64,000 nt of DNA, taken from Epithemia pelagica. Taxonomy: Eukaryota > Bacillariophyta > Bacillariophyceae > Surirellales > Surirellaceae. Numbering within the stretch: the first letter of the stretch is position 1; the number at the start of each line of letters is the position of its first letter. Shown piece by piece: positions 11,213-21,671 of this stretch. Both the position numbers and the translations under genes were made by a program. Under the pieces are notes generated by a model. That model was not told the DNA's origin. It worked only from the letters and a program-made list of their open reading frames with translations, and searched no databases. The DNA is taken from contig OX337235.1 of NCBI GenBank assembly GCA_946965045.2, positions 1,364,001 through 1,428,000 on the forward strand. The letters are read 5' to 3'.

Positions 11213-13735
11213 TCACGCGTTCGTGATCATTGAACTTATCATATTCAGGAGAGCATCGTCGTCTACGTTGAATTCTTCTCCCATGATATCCAGTTCGCGG
11301 TCGATTTCTCCTAGTTCCAATGCTTCGGCTTCTTGCGCTGACTCTTCCACCATGCGAGCACGAGCGTCACGGGCCCTTTCGGCAGCGACACAAGGACTGC
11401 ACGCCATCAGAACAAATCCCTGACAGCCACGGCATGAACAAAGGAGCGTTTCCCCAAGGTTAATAAAAGGTTCGCCGGGTCTTGGTCCACCCAATCGAGG
11501 TCGGGGGATTCCATGACAGCGCAACTTCACTGGTAACTTCCGGCGATGAATGGTCAAGAGCTTTCGTACAGATGTCAACGTGTCCAACACTTCTTCAAAC
11601 ATGGTTTCTTCCATGGCGCCAAAATTTTCCGTCCCTTTCATTGCATGCATGCCATTCAGCAAATGGCAGAGAAGAATGGTAGCGTTGGTAACAATGTGAT
11701 ACGTGGGCCCAGCATGGAACAACACCAGAGGGTTTTCGACCGTTGTGTTGCAGACCGAAAGAAGACTTTGGATCTGACTATCAGAGAATCCCCCGTTCCC
11801 GTCTTCGTCGCTATTCTCAAGAAAAGCGTCCATTGCCGATATAACGAGCTGCTGTCCTTCATGAACTCGTTTGTTCTTTGAAGAGTTTTCGTGCTGCTGC
11901 ATCAACGTGTAGGCAGAAAGAACCAGATTACGACTGCAGAGTTCATTCTCATGAGCCAGAACTGCCGTCGTCGTCGGAGTTTGGATGGTTTCCAATGGAA
12001 TTTCATTAAAATCCGTCGTTCCTGATTCCTTTGCAATTGTCGCGAACCTCTGGTTTGCTTGATCACAGCATGTCCGGATCGCACAGGCCAATGCGTCCAG
12101 CGACCTTGTATTCAAAGGAGCCTCGTTGTTGAGGTAAACGGGAGGGGGTCCTTGGATCCAATGCTTGTTCTTAGGATCGCAGGCAATGGACGCCGAATCA
12201 GTTTTTACATCAAACTTGAGCTCGGTTTGATTGGCGAACGATTGCCGAACTGAACCTGTCATTTGTGGAATTGCATCATCGATAGGTGGGAGCTGCCTAT
12301 CATTCCCATTATAGATCATATACGCCCAAGCGTCTTGATAAGAAATCGCCGATATCAGTGCAGTTGTTTCAGCAGTGTCCTGGAGCGACAGCGAATACAA
12401 GAGGAAATATAAGGAATGAACCAAACCTTTGACTTTTCACTCCATATGATCTCATTCATAAACGTACCTCGACCTTCGAGAGGTAGTTCATACAAACTTG
12501 ACGATATTTAAGATACCTCTGCATATCACCTCGAAAAGCCCGAAATACTCCGAGCAAGAAGTAGGCCTTTGCTACAATGGTCATTATTGATGGCTGCACC
12601 GGCTCCTGGACCGATTCACGTATACAGTGAACGACAGCATTACATAGTTCCATAGACAAACTCACTTCACCGTGTACTAGAGCCCCCAGAGCAATTTCCG
12701 CGAACCGAGATGCACTAAGGGCTGCCAAGTGAGTACCTGGAATCATTTGGGGAGTCATACCTTGAACATTCATGCGAGAACAATACTCTTCATCTGAAGG
12801 AGTAGGCGGAAGACGAAAGAGCTCGTCAATCGAAAGTTTGTAATAGGACAGAAGACGGGCTCCTTCACCATCCGATTGTTCCAATAAGTGCGTATGGTTG
12901 GTGATGGTTCGGGGGATTCCTACTTGCTGCTGTTGCCCACCTTGCTCATCACGTTTCATTCGTTGTGAGGGTTGCATTTGACCGACGAATTCATTTTCTC
13001 GTTTGTCGACCTGCGTTCCAGTACCCATTCCATTCAATTGTTGTTGTTGTTGTTGCTGCTGTTGTTGTTGCTGCAACTGTTGGAGCATGTTGATCTGTTG
13101 CTGAAGTTCTTCTGACGTGGCCCCGTTCGTCTGAACTTGAAAGTTAGAATTTGCAGGTTGTTGATTGTTCATAACAGAAGCAAAAAGGTTCCCATTCATA
13201 GGTTGATGATCCGATACAATCGTACAGGTCGCTGGGCCGTGGGCCGACGGCCATTCCGCGTTGGCCGAAGGTTGTTCCTGCTTCTGCTGACCCAAATTCG
13301 CCTCACTGAACTTTCTAGATGATGCCCTCCTTGGAATTGGACCACGCCTTTTGGCGGGCGAATATACACAATCAAATTCCTTGATATCAATCCCCTCGAT
13401 GCTTTCAACGTACGGAAAGAACAAACACACCATTCGTAAGATCCAAACATCTCACTTTTCCCCTCCAAAAACTGTTTTCATTCTCTGATTTCCTGTTTAT
13501 TCGAAAGTTTATTGTATCACACAATGCAACGAACCACTCGTGCTTCTTACCTCGTGAGTTTGTGCTTCTTCATGTACTTGGCAGCACAGTTGCTGCAGGG
13601 ACGCTTTCCATCACATTTGGTCTTTCGAGCACGGCAACGATCACAACTTGCGCACAACGCTACACTGCTCCCACTCTTTCGAAGGCCTCCGGTCGAAGCC
13701 ATGTTCGAATCGTTGACACCGTTCCCCACTTCCAT
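11213..13735 (-). CDS. Zn2Cys6 (GAL4-type) transcription factor
   Basis: Three exons, 13735-13551, 13401-12468 and 12379-11213, with introns of 149 bp (phase 2) and 88 bp (phase 0). Near residue 30 the protein has CDRCRARKTKCDGKRPCSNC, giving five cysteines of a Zn2Cys6 binuclear cluster with a basic stretch between Cys 2 and 3. The sixth Cys (FDCVYSPAKRRGPIP) is created only after splicing of the first intron, across a KKHKLT linker. This is the layout known from fungal and oomycete/diatom GAL4-like factors, which bind DNA in the nucleus. Exon 2 encodes a poly-Gln run (genomic 13036-13080). The C-terminus has an acidic helix-like stretch after a CSCRGCQ Cys-rich motif. Promoter targets cannot be inferred. 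It is divergent from the plastid gene at 14212. Confidence 0.82.
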
Positions 13736-14211
13736 CGTCCTATCTTTCTTCGTCTCAATTGCTTCAGCGAATTAGATGGGAAGTTGATCTGATTGATACA
13801 ATAGCAAAATTGCACAGTGACTATCCATGTCGATGTTGTTGTTGTTGGAGCTCTTCTTTGGTTGGGGGGCTTGGGTTTGGGTAATAGGGCCTTAGCGAAA
13901 ATTTGTCGCAGTGACAGGCTTCTCCATTCCATGTACATTCTTTGCTATAGTAAATCATTCGTTCTCTATTGTACCTTCTGTTTCTGTTCCGCTCTTTGGC
14001 TTCAGGTTGAAGTCTGACATATGTCATCAGACTGTCTTGGGACTGAGAGCGCGCGCGATATTGTACAATTACAATGGCTGACCGACTGACTGACTGTGCC
14101 CGCCAGCATCAGCCGCGACTGACTCTTTTGACAGGATCAACAGTACACGTCACTGTCACCATGATCCTCTTACCATTACGCTTTTACGACCCGCTATCCG
14201 AGAAATCGACC
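13736..14211. promoter_or_regulatory. Divergent intergenic region (Zn2Cys6 factor / plastid HEAAH protein)
   Basis: A 476-bp gap separates two start codons on opposite strands and so should carry both promoters. A short GCGCGCGC run sits near 14050. No specific binding site is identified. Confidence 0.4.
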
Positions 14212-15390
14212 ATGATGGTTGCATGCCGTGTACTCCAAGTCGTTCTTTTCCTCTCGGTAACAGGCCTTGATGCCTTTACTCCAACTTTGTCCGTAAGTAG
14301 AGCTACGGGAAGACGATCAACATTTCTTCGCTCGTCGTCAGCCGATGAAGTTGCCAAGTTACGCGCGGCTGCTGCAAAAGCACGAGAAGAGGCCGAAAAA
14401 CTCAGCCAGGTGAGCCCCCCGTCCCGTGTTGATCATTATTGATCGCGACATTGTTCTGTTCCCAGACTGACTGTTATGTGTCACCAGGAACTTGGGAAAG
14501 CACCAGTCGCAGCGACTCCAACAGCTGTCCCAAAGAAGTCATTTGACGAATTCCAGACAATGTTGCCTGCACTCATTGCCGAGACTGACGTGGAGAAACA
14601 AGCAGAGCAGTGGGCCGAGCTTAAATCATCGAGCTCTGTATCCGGATTTGGTCAAGCTGTACTTCGCTCATTTCCTGTGAGTCTGCAAATGCTCGAACAA
14701 AGGACTGGACTCACTGCCGAATCGCTTGGATTGGACGACAAGTCTGTCGATTTGGATGACTTTAAGTATGCAACCCTTTTTGTGTTGGGTGGATCTAGTA
14801 TTGCTGGAGTTGCCTCGCTGGCGTTGTTGCCGCCAAATGTTGGAGCCACATTGTGTTATTTGTTCGCCTTGATTCCTATTCTGTTCCTGGGAATTGGTTC
14901 CAGTGCCCCTCAATTCATCGCCAATTTCATTGCTTCCGTCAAAGGAGGGAACGGTGACGACGTGCCTCCCCAGGAACGAATTTGCCGACACGAAGCGGCT
15001 CATTTTTGTTGTGGATATTGGTGCGGATTACCCGTCTCGGGATACTCTGTGTCGGATGGTGTCGCGCGTGTGGAATTTGGAGTCGGCCGCTCGCAATATT
15101 CCGAAACCGAGGTGGCGGCTTTGGCCGTGACAGCATTGTCAGGTCTAGCAGGAGAAGCGCTCAAGTGGAACAAGGCTGAGGGGGCAGCCGCAGATCTCAT
15201 GCAATTGGAGGGAGTGTTTCGGCAATCCAAGGAATTTATTGGAGCTGCTCAGCAGCAAGATTTGACACGATGGGGAGCCCTTACAGCCGCCAACCTCTTG
15301 CGATCAAATGAAGAGAAATACGAAAAGGTTGTCGAAGCTTTCAACCGGCAAGCCTCTGTAGACGAATGCATATTGATACTTGAGAGTTAA
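14212..15390 (+). CDS. Plastid-targeted HEAAH protein (VIRESCENT3/FtsH-like protease family)
   Basis: Exons 14212-14409 and 14488-15390 with a 78-bp phase-0 intron give about 366 residues. The start at 14212 gives a signal peptide (VLQVVLFLSVTGLDA) ending in DAF/TP, the diatom plastid import motif with a conserved Phe, followed by a basic Ser/Arg-rich transit peptide. An upstream in-frame ATG at 14074 would bury the signal peptide. Two hydrophobic helices occur near residues 160-215. Residues 234-238 are HEAAH, similar to the HExxH zinc site but with Ala for the second Gly/Glu neighbour, followed by a GYWCGLPVSGYS block. The pattern matches the plant plastid proteins related to VIRESCENT3, which resemble the protease part of FtsH without an AAA domain. 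Likely a thylakoid or envelope protein. Whether it is proteolytic is not shown. Confidence 0.72.
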
Positions 15391-15801
15391 AGGACGTATA
15401 TAATTGTTACATAATAGATTCCGATCATCGCTACTTCCTAATGATGGTAGAAACAATCGGGATCAACCCCCCAAGGACTCAAATCTGAACTAAAGATCAA
15501 GCAGTTTAGCATACCGTCTAGGATCAGGCTATGTACAATTTCAGACGTTTAATCTACAGGCAGAGGTACAGCGATTGTCAAATATGGAGACACGCTCAAG
15601 CAAAATGCCGCGTAAGCGCTGTGAATTGCAGGGAGTTACATCACGTAAATCACATATCCCTTGTTCAGGTCATGCAGCTGCGAGTCAGGCACTCTCTCAC
15701 TTCCCCGTTCTCCAATAAAATGTTCCTGTAGCGACCATTCCCGATCAGTTCGCTGGCAGGATTCCAGTTATAAACAAAGGAAGCACGGGAATTCATGCGC
15801 T
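15391..15801. other. Intergenic, no gene recognised
   Basis: Convergent gap between the plastid gene and the small membrane protein gene. It should contain both 3' UTRs. Nothing else is seen. Confidence 0.45.
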
Positions 15802-16243
15802 CTACGTCAATTGTCCAGTAACAAATGATCCCTCTGACGTTGGAACTTGGCCATATTCGCTCACGGGTGGAGTGGGCAATGCAGATGAAGCACGTTGAGT
15901 TCCATCGCCACGAACCAAGAAGATGATTGCAACAACAAAAATAAAAAAGAACATTCCCGCTGCTCCAAATGCGCTTCCTTTCGCTTCCTCTACATCTTCA
16001 ATCCCTCCAATAAAAAACGGTTGCTTCACCAACATTATTCCAACCCATCCCTGGACGACAAGAAAGGAAGAAATACATGAGTCACACGATACACGAATGA
16101 ACCAGAGCACCTCTAATGCCTTCCTGTCACCTGTTGCAAGCCGCCTTTCTTCGTAATCTTTTTCGTGTGAATAAACCTACCGTGAAAATGAGACCTGTGG
16201 CAGAGTAGAAAGCACAGCAGTGTGCACAAGAGTTGCAATCCAT
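15802..16243 (-). CDS. Small two-TM protein, possibly RNase K / V-ATPase f-like
   Basis: Exon 1 (16243-16181) and exon 2 (16050-15802), with a 130-bp phase-0 intron, encode 103 residues. Residues 1-28 contain a Cys cluster (CNSCAHCC) leading into a first membrane helix (AFYSATGLIFTGWVGIMLV). A polar loop with IEDVEEAKGS follows, then a second helix (AAGMFFFIFVVAIIFLV) and a soluble Pro/Ser tail. The pattern of CC, WG/GW-I-M-L helix, an acidic loop and a second helix recalls the RNase kappa family, now known as an accessory subunit of the V-ATPase. I am not sure of this and treat it as a hypothesis. Both exons are clean and phases match, so the gene model is better supported than the identity. 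Confidence 0.55.
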
Positions 16244-17167
16244 GGTGAGTGAGATGAACGAGCTCTTCTGTAAATTGTACTTCTCCCCAGAGTGACCCTC
16301 AAAGCAACGTCGCAAGGTTCGTTGTTGGAAGTTTGGAATGCCTCCGCCGTCATCCTTTTCCGCGCCGGCACATGTCTCCGAGAAGGCGGCGCGTGCACTT
16401 GGGCTTCTTGGGCTGGTTTACGCTTACGCGCATGATGTCTTTCTGTCACGGTCGTCATGGATCAATGAACCGCAGAAGAAGGTGAAACAAACCGAAAAGA
16501 TAAAAGATGTGGTCTGGTATCTTGCATTCGAACTGCTGACAAAAGCTTTTCTCTCAGATCTTGAGAGATGGTGAGAAGTGAGGACTGAGGACAGCGTCTT
16601 CCTTCTCTTGACTCTCTATGAATGCCCCCTTGCGCATCGGAAGGTGGTCCTGCGCCACCTACAGTCGCACATGTTGATTGTCCGGCGTTAGTCGGCATAC
16701 TTGCGCTCTCAGTTCCGAATTCCGAAGCTCCCTCCGTGTGGAAGAGTCAGTAGACAATGGTACCTGTAACCTGTACCACGATCGATGGACAATAGTCCCG
16801 TCAAGCCCATGCGTTGACTGGGCAGGCTCATCATGAATAAAGTGGAATTTGTCACGCGAAAGGCTATGGCCTGGCATAGATAACCGGAAGGAAGCGTTTG
16901 CTCACGAATGATGTCGGTTCGTGTTTGATTCCACTCTATCGCTTTGTCACAAAGCCAGGCACAAAGCAATCCTCTCCAAAAAGTAGAATAAGCGTTTCTG
17001 GAAGACCAACATGAATGGCTGACTTAATGCGGAGGGAATTTTGGTTTGTACCAAATCTTGGGAAATCATTGACCAAACAGCCATGAGATCTACTCAGGTT
17101 TCTCTGTGCTTCTGAATGATAACCTGCGCACTGGAGACACGTGAAAGCAAGAGGACTGCTGGCAACG
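16244..17167. other. Intergenic, no gene recognised
   Basis: Divergent gap of about 0.9 kb between the small membrane protein and the F-box gene. Several open frames occur but show no domain or composition typical of the coding regions here. Confidence 0.45.
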
Positions 17168-18481
17168 ATGGATTCGAGAAGTGTATTTTTGGAAGGATCT
17201 GATAGTGAGGTCTTCGAGGACAAGCGAATTGACCAAGAGGAAGAGAGGGTTGCTGCTGCTATGGACCATGGTGTTGTCGTGCCTCTGAAACGTCGCTCTC
17301 AACCGAGACCTCCACAGCACTCGAGCGGCAAACGTTTAGAAAAGGACGCCCTCCTCTTGAACCAAGATATTGTCTCAAACATCGCGTCGTTTCTCGACAT
17401 CAAGTCTCTGTACAACTTTTCAACGTGCTCAAAGAGGTGTCTCGAAATACTTAGACCTGATCATGTTGTAAAAGCAGCTCTCTACCACGGTGGCCATGCG
17501 AAAACCAACGTAGAGCGAATGATCGAAATGATTCGGACGCATCGCATCTTAGTCCCTTCGCCATTACGTTTCCTTCGGCTTTGTATTGGACGGCGATGCG
17601 AGTGTTGCCACGTCAAACGTGTGAACTTTGTTTCATTTTTTGGAGTATTCTTTTGTAAAGGATGTCTTGAAAACGAGGGCTATGTGGCAACCATCAGGCG
17701 TTTCGATCCTATGTTTTCTTGTGTTTCCAATCACTTTGTAGTTCCCGACGGATGTAATACAATTAAGGTTTGGGCCAAAACGCATGTGGATAATCATGGC
17801 GAACCATGTGGTCCTCTTCTTTCCGTCAAGACCCAAGGAGTTGACGATCCATCGGATTTGCCATCAACTAAAGTTTTGAAAGAGAAGGACGCAGAGAAGC
17901 GGAAAATCTATCTTCCATTGATCGAGAAGGCCTACAGCGAAGATTTGGAACCTGCGTCGAAGCGCATATTGATGGAACAAGCGGCAAAGTTCATGGCTTC
18001 CCAAACCGCTCAACAAAAGAAGATCCGGCGCATCAAATTTGCGCTTCAAAACCTTTCCAGGGAACTGGGGAACGTACCTTGGAAAAGGGAAATTTTGGCC
18101 CACCGGTGGGTAGACTTTCGAAACACTCAGCGCCTTGAGTTGTTGTCACCTCTTGCCAGAAACATTCTTGCCCGTGAATTGTCGGTTCCCTCACGACTTA
18201 CAAAAAAGCGCATCAAATGCTTGGCGTCTTTGCTTTCTCAAGCCGTCGAACTTTTTGAAGGGCAGCAACTCCATGACTTTTCGTTTTTCTCGAGCTCATG
18301 TCCTGAAGAAATAGCTCTTCGGCACATGTGCCTCCGCATTTTCCCCAACTACAGACTCTTGTCGGTGCCCTGGGTTACTTCTGGACTTCTCCAGGGCTTC
18401 CGCTCATATCCTCCCGATCGCCGCTTGCGAACGTTGGTCAGCCTTGTCTCCACCGAACTGGCTAACGAAATTGAGGGATGA
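17168..18481 (+). CDS. F-box-like protein with a CxxC zinc motif
   Basis: A single exon of 437 residues from ATG 17168; an ATG at 17141 would add nine residues. Residues about 65-100 (NQDIVSNIASFLDIKSL, then NFSTCSKRCLEI) resemble an F-box helix set. They are followed by a region with two CxxC pairs (CECCHVKRVNF and FFCKGCLEN, about residues 143-165) that could bind one zinc ion. The C-terminal half is helical and basic, without recognised repeats. If the F-box assignment is right, it would recruit a substrate to an SCF ubiquitin ligase. No substrate can be inferred. The stop lies 123 bp from the end of the convergent L-aspartate oxidase gene, so the 3' UTRs probably overlap. Confidence 0.7.
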   Translation: MDSRSVFLEGSDSEVFEDKRIDQEEERVAAAMDHGVVVPLKRRSQPRPPQHSSGKRLEKDALLLNQDIVSNIASFLDIKSLYNFSTCSKRCLEILRPDHVVKAALYHGGHAKTNVERMIEMIRTHRILVPSPLRFLRLCIGRRCECCHVKRVNFVSFFGVFFCKGCLENEGYVATIRRFDPMFSCVSNHFVVPDGCNTIKVWAKTHVDNHGEPCGPLLSVKTQGVDDPSDLPSTKVLKEKDAEKRKIYLPLIEKAYSEDLEPASKRILMEQAAKFMASQTAQQKKIRRIKFALQNLSRELGNVPWKREILAHRWVDFRNTQRLELLSPLARNILARELSVPSRLTKKRIKCLASLLSQAVELFEGQQLHDFSFFSSSCPEEIALRHMCLRIFPNYRLLSVPWVTSGLLQGFRSYPPDRRLRTLVSLVSTELANEIEG

Positions 18482-18604
18482 TGACGACTTATGCGGGTAT
18501 GCAGTATGCACACCTGTTCATCCTTCAGTAGTGATCACGCCTTTAGACAGATCAAAACTTACTTATCATATCATAGGGAAGTCATTTGCAGTTATCATTA
18601 TATT

Positions 18605-20437
18605 TTATCGTGCAGCCGCCATAACTATGTCTTCCTCATTGTCTACTTCAGCGTCAGGCACAATGCAATGGGCTCCAATGGAAGAACGGTTTCCGTTGGC
18701 CGCTAATGCAACCGCAAAACCTGCATGTGCGGCATCCCGCACGGCTGCGGTTTCCAATGTGGGGCACGCCGTATGTAAGTTTTCTGACTCTGCACGAATT
18801 GTTTCCAAGTCTTCCAGGGCAGATTGTAGGCCACTGGGAGTTCGCACCACGCCCACATTATCCCACATTGTTCGTCTAAGTGTTCGCAACAAATGCATGG
18901 CGCGATGTGCAGCATTCTCAATATGAAGTGGTTCCACTGACGAAGAGGCTGACGTTTGGCGCCGACTGGCAAAATTCGAACGAACCTGGTCCCCATTGAG
19001 TTCCCCGGATCGTGATGCTTCCAGTCTTGTTGAAGCGTCAACACCAAGGTGTTGTCCATCGGGGGATCCCACAAAGTCGGCCACTGATGCACCAAATACC
19101 AAACCTTCCAACAATGAAGTGGATGCTAATCTGTTTCCTCCATGCAAACCCGTGCATGCTGCCTCGCCAGCGGCATAAAGGCCATCAAGACTAGTTCGAC
19201 CATGCAGGTCTGTCGCAATTCCTCCACATGTGTAATGAGCGGCAGGTATAACAGGGAGCTGATCTTTAGCAAGATCTAGTCCTCGTTTCGCAAGGTGGGA
19301 TTGAATGGAAGGAAACCTTGAATGTAACCAGTCATCCTCTCGGTGCGTAATGTCTAGGTATGCGTTGTGTTTGCCAATGATTGTTTCTTTTTGTGATTCC
19401 TCAAAAACGGCTCGAGCAACAACGTCCCTTGGAGCCAACTCTCCATCTTCATGGTAATCTCGTGCGAAAGCACGTCCATTGCCATCACGTAGAACAGCCC
19501 CCTCACCTCTCAAAGCTTCTGTGAGTAAAAATCGACTTTCATTGGGTATGAACAACGCAGTTGGGTGAAACTGGACATATTCCAAGTCCTGACAGACAAC
19601 GCCGTGGCGAGAGGCCAGGGCGACACTACTTCCAAGTGCGTTGAATCCAGCAGGGTTGGTTGTGTGCTCATATATCCCGGCAAGCCCACCCGATGCCAGT
19701 ACAGTACCTCTTAAACCATATTCACGACCGCTTTGCCCAGTTGCACGATTCAGGATCTCAACACCAAGGCAATGATCTTCCGAGACAATAAGATCAGTTA
19801 CAACAGTGTGTGGAATTTGTTGTATGAGAGGGTGCCGAGAGGCAGCTTGAGTGATGTGTTGCGTGATGACTTGACCAGTATGGTCAGCTTTGTGCAATAT
19901 TCTTGGTGCTGCATGTGAGGCTTCGAGACACAATGCTAACTCTCCATCTATGGCTCGATCGAAGGGGACTCGCGCAAAGAGTTCGGAAGCGTCCAATAGC
20001 AACTGTCGAACTCTCTCCGGACCTTCTTCCGACACCTTGCGGACCGCCTTTGAGTTACAAAGGCCAGCGCCAGCCCTATGGATATCTTGTGCCAACAAAT
20101 CAGCCGAATCCCCTGAACTGGGATCGTAATTTCGATAAATGATGCCACCTTGAGCCCAGTACGAGTTGCAATCCGTGGGCACATTTCCAGCATAGATCAT
20201 TGTGACTGGAATCTGGTGAATTTCAGCTGCGATGAGAGCGGCTGCAGAACCTGCAACCCCCGATCCAACAATGAGAAGTCTGTCTTCATGTTTCTCACTG
20301 CGATTGTGACGGTAAGGTGAAGGCGATGAGCTAAAAGAGCGGCCGAAATCGCTGGATATCCCTATTGAAGCGAATTTCCGCACCGATCTTCTGAAGAACA
20401 GTCTTTGCCCCGCCACCAAGTTTCTTTGAGACAACAT
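18605..20437 (-). CDS. nadB: L-aspartate oxidase
   Basis: An intronless 610-residue flavoprotein. It catalyses oxidation of L-aspartate to iminoaspartate, the first step of the de novo NAD pathway via quinolinate. After a basic, Ser/Arg-rich N-terminus of about 50 residues comes the FAD-binding GSGVAGSAAAL (residues 58-68), then NSYWAQGG, LASGG, and QFHPTALF. LLTEALRGEGA and RDVVARAV are two active-site segments of the fumarate reductase/aspartate oxidase family, and YTCGGI and GLYAAGEAACTGLHGGNRLA follow. The C-terminal helical domain is present. The N-terminus is amphipathic and Arg-rich with no hydrophobic signal peptide, so it looks mitochondrial rather than plastid-directed, although the plant enzyme is plastidial. 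A succinate dehydrogenase flavoprotein is excluded by LHGGNRLASTSLLEG. It shares a 337-bp divergent promoter region with the gene at 20775. Confidence 0.93.
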   Translation of the reverse strand: MLSQRNLVAGQRLFFRRSVRKFASIGISSDFGRSFSSSPSPYRHNRSEKHEDRLLIVGSGVAGSAAALIAAEIHQIPVTMIYAGNVPTDCNSYWAQGGIIYRNYDPSSGDSADLLAQDIHRAGAGLCNSKAVRKVSEEGPERVRQLLLDASELFARVPFDRAIDGELALCLEASHAAPRILHKADHTGQVITQHITQAASRHPLIQQIPHTVVTDLIVSEDHCLGVEILNRATGQSGREYGLRGTVLASGGLAGIYEHTTNPAGFNALGSSVALASRHGVVCQDLEYVQFHPTALFIPNESRFLLTEALRGEGAVLRDGNGRAFARDYHEDGELAPRDVVARAVFEESQKETIIGKHNAYLDITHREDDWLHSRFPSIQSHLAKRGLDLAKDQLPVIPAAHYTCGGIATDLHGRTSLDGLYAAGEAACTGLHGGNRLASTSLLEGLVFGASVADFVGSPDGQHLGVDASTRLEASRSGELNGDQVRSNFASRRQTSASSSVEPLHIENAAHRAMHLLRTLRRTMWDNVGVVRTPSGLQSALEDLETIRAESENLHTACPTLETAAVRDAAHAGFAVALAANGNRSSIGAHCIVPDAEVDNEEDIVMAAAR

Positions 20438-20774
20438 TGAGGGATATCGATTGATTATTCAACACACAATCTTTCTATTCGTTGCCTTTTGCAGTTTGTT
20501 GTTCTTTTCGCGTCAGCAAACATTTGTGGCCGGAAGCTGGAAGTAGTTTTTTGTGATCTCACAGAACGACAAAGATCGGCGTGTTCACTGTGACTCAATG
20601 TGTAAAATACAGGGAGTGCACGTGGGGAGCGCTGACGTTTGAACGCAACAGTCGCGCAAAAAATTCAACATTTAAAATTTAAATAACAAAAAGTCATCCT
20701 CATCTCTTGTGGAGAGAGTTCGTTGATGGCAGCGGCCTCCGTCAAACACCAAGCGAGAGACACTAAAACGCACG
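20438..20774. promoter_or_regulatory. Divergent promoter region (L-aspartate oxidase / complex I subunit candidate)
   Basis: A 337-bp gap between two head-to-head start codons must contain both promoters. AT-rich stretches (ATTTAAAATTTAAATAAC, near 20670-20690) lie about 90 bp upstream of the plus-strand start. No defined motif is claimed. Confidence 0.4.
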
Positions 20775-21343
20775 ATGACATCCCGTCTTGTTGTATCAGC
20801 GGCAAGAAAATCGCTTGCTTTGTCGAAGCGAACGTATCATGTGAGCGGTTTGCAGCGAATGGGAGGGGGAGGTGGCAGTACCCCACCAATGGCTCCATTT
20901 GCCCGAAGTCCACCCAAGAACACACCGGTAGGTCTCGCAGAACGCTGGGTGTTGACACACTTCTATTCAACAACTCTCTCAACAAACCCATGCTTTTGTT
21001 GCTTGCATTATTCTCATGTGTGATTCGAATCATGCTTTTATTAACTTGTGGCCTGTAGCTTCCGGAAAACTACGATGCAGTTTGGGATGATGGCGTTGCT
21101 CCGGAGTTGGCACTTGATTTCGATGCCGCCCATATTAGCACACGGGAAGCCTTCCTCACGATGCTTGCTGGATTTGGAATGTACTTTTTAATCTATCAAG
21201 GAATGAGAGTTTACCATGAAAAGGTTGTTGGTGAGAACCCAGCACTTAGTCACTACTATGATCTTGTGGACAAGGACTGGTCGGACTTTGAAAATAATGT
21301 TCCCGAGTATTTTGAAGAGTACCTGAAGAAGCAAAACAAATAG
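20775..21343 (+). CDS. Probable mitochondrial complex I subunit (NDUFB8-like)
   Basis: Exons 20775-20927 and 21059-21343, with a 131-bp phase-0 intron, encode 145 residues. The N-terminus (MTSRLVVSAARKSLALSKRT) is Arg/Ser/Lys-rich and looks like a mitochondrial presequence. Exon 2 starts with LPENYDAVWDDGVAPELALD, followed by one membrane helix (AFLTMLAGFGMYFLIYQGM) and an acidic, Tyr-rich C-terminus ending EEYLKKQNK. Size, single helix position and the Pro/Asp-rich stretch before the helix fit the NDUFB8/ASHI accessory subunit of NADH:ubiquinone oxidoreductase. I recall no single diagnostic residue, so the identity is moderate while the gene model is strong. Confidence 0.6.
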
Positions 21344-21671
21344 AGAGAAGAACTTTCGTGTTAGACATGGACGCTTCCATGTTTGATTCCAACTTGTTCC
21401 TCTCCTTAATTCTTGAATATAGGTTCCCTTAGAATGGATAATTTTGTTTGCTAGGTAAACGATTACACACAGTGTTCTGCTCAATTAAAAAGACTATTTT
21501 TTGCCGTTCGAATATCGTCAGACCACGCTTAATGAAAAATAACTTTATAGGATGTTTATGGTTCATGGTAACAGAGAAAGAGGCGGGTATGATGTGAGGC
21601 GGAGTATAACAACGTGGATATGATGTATGAGCTATTTGCACTATAAATGGAGCCGGCGAAACTCAACTGTT

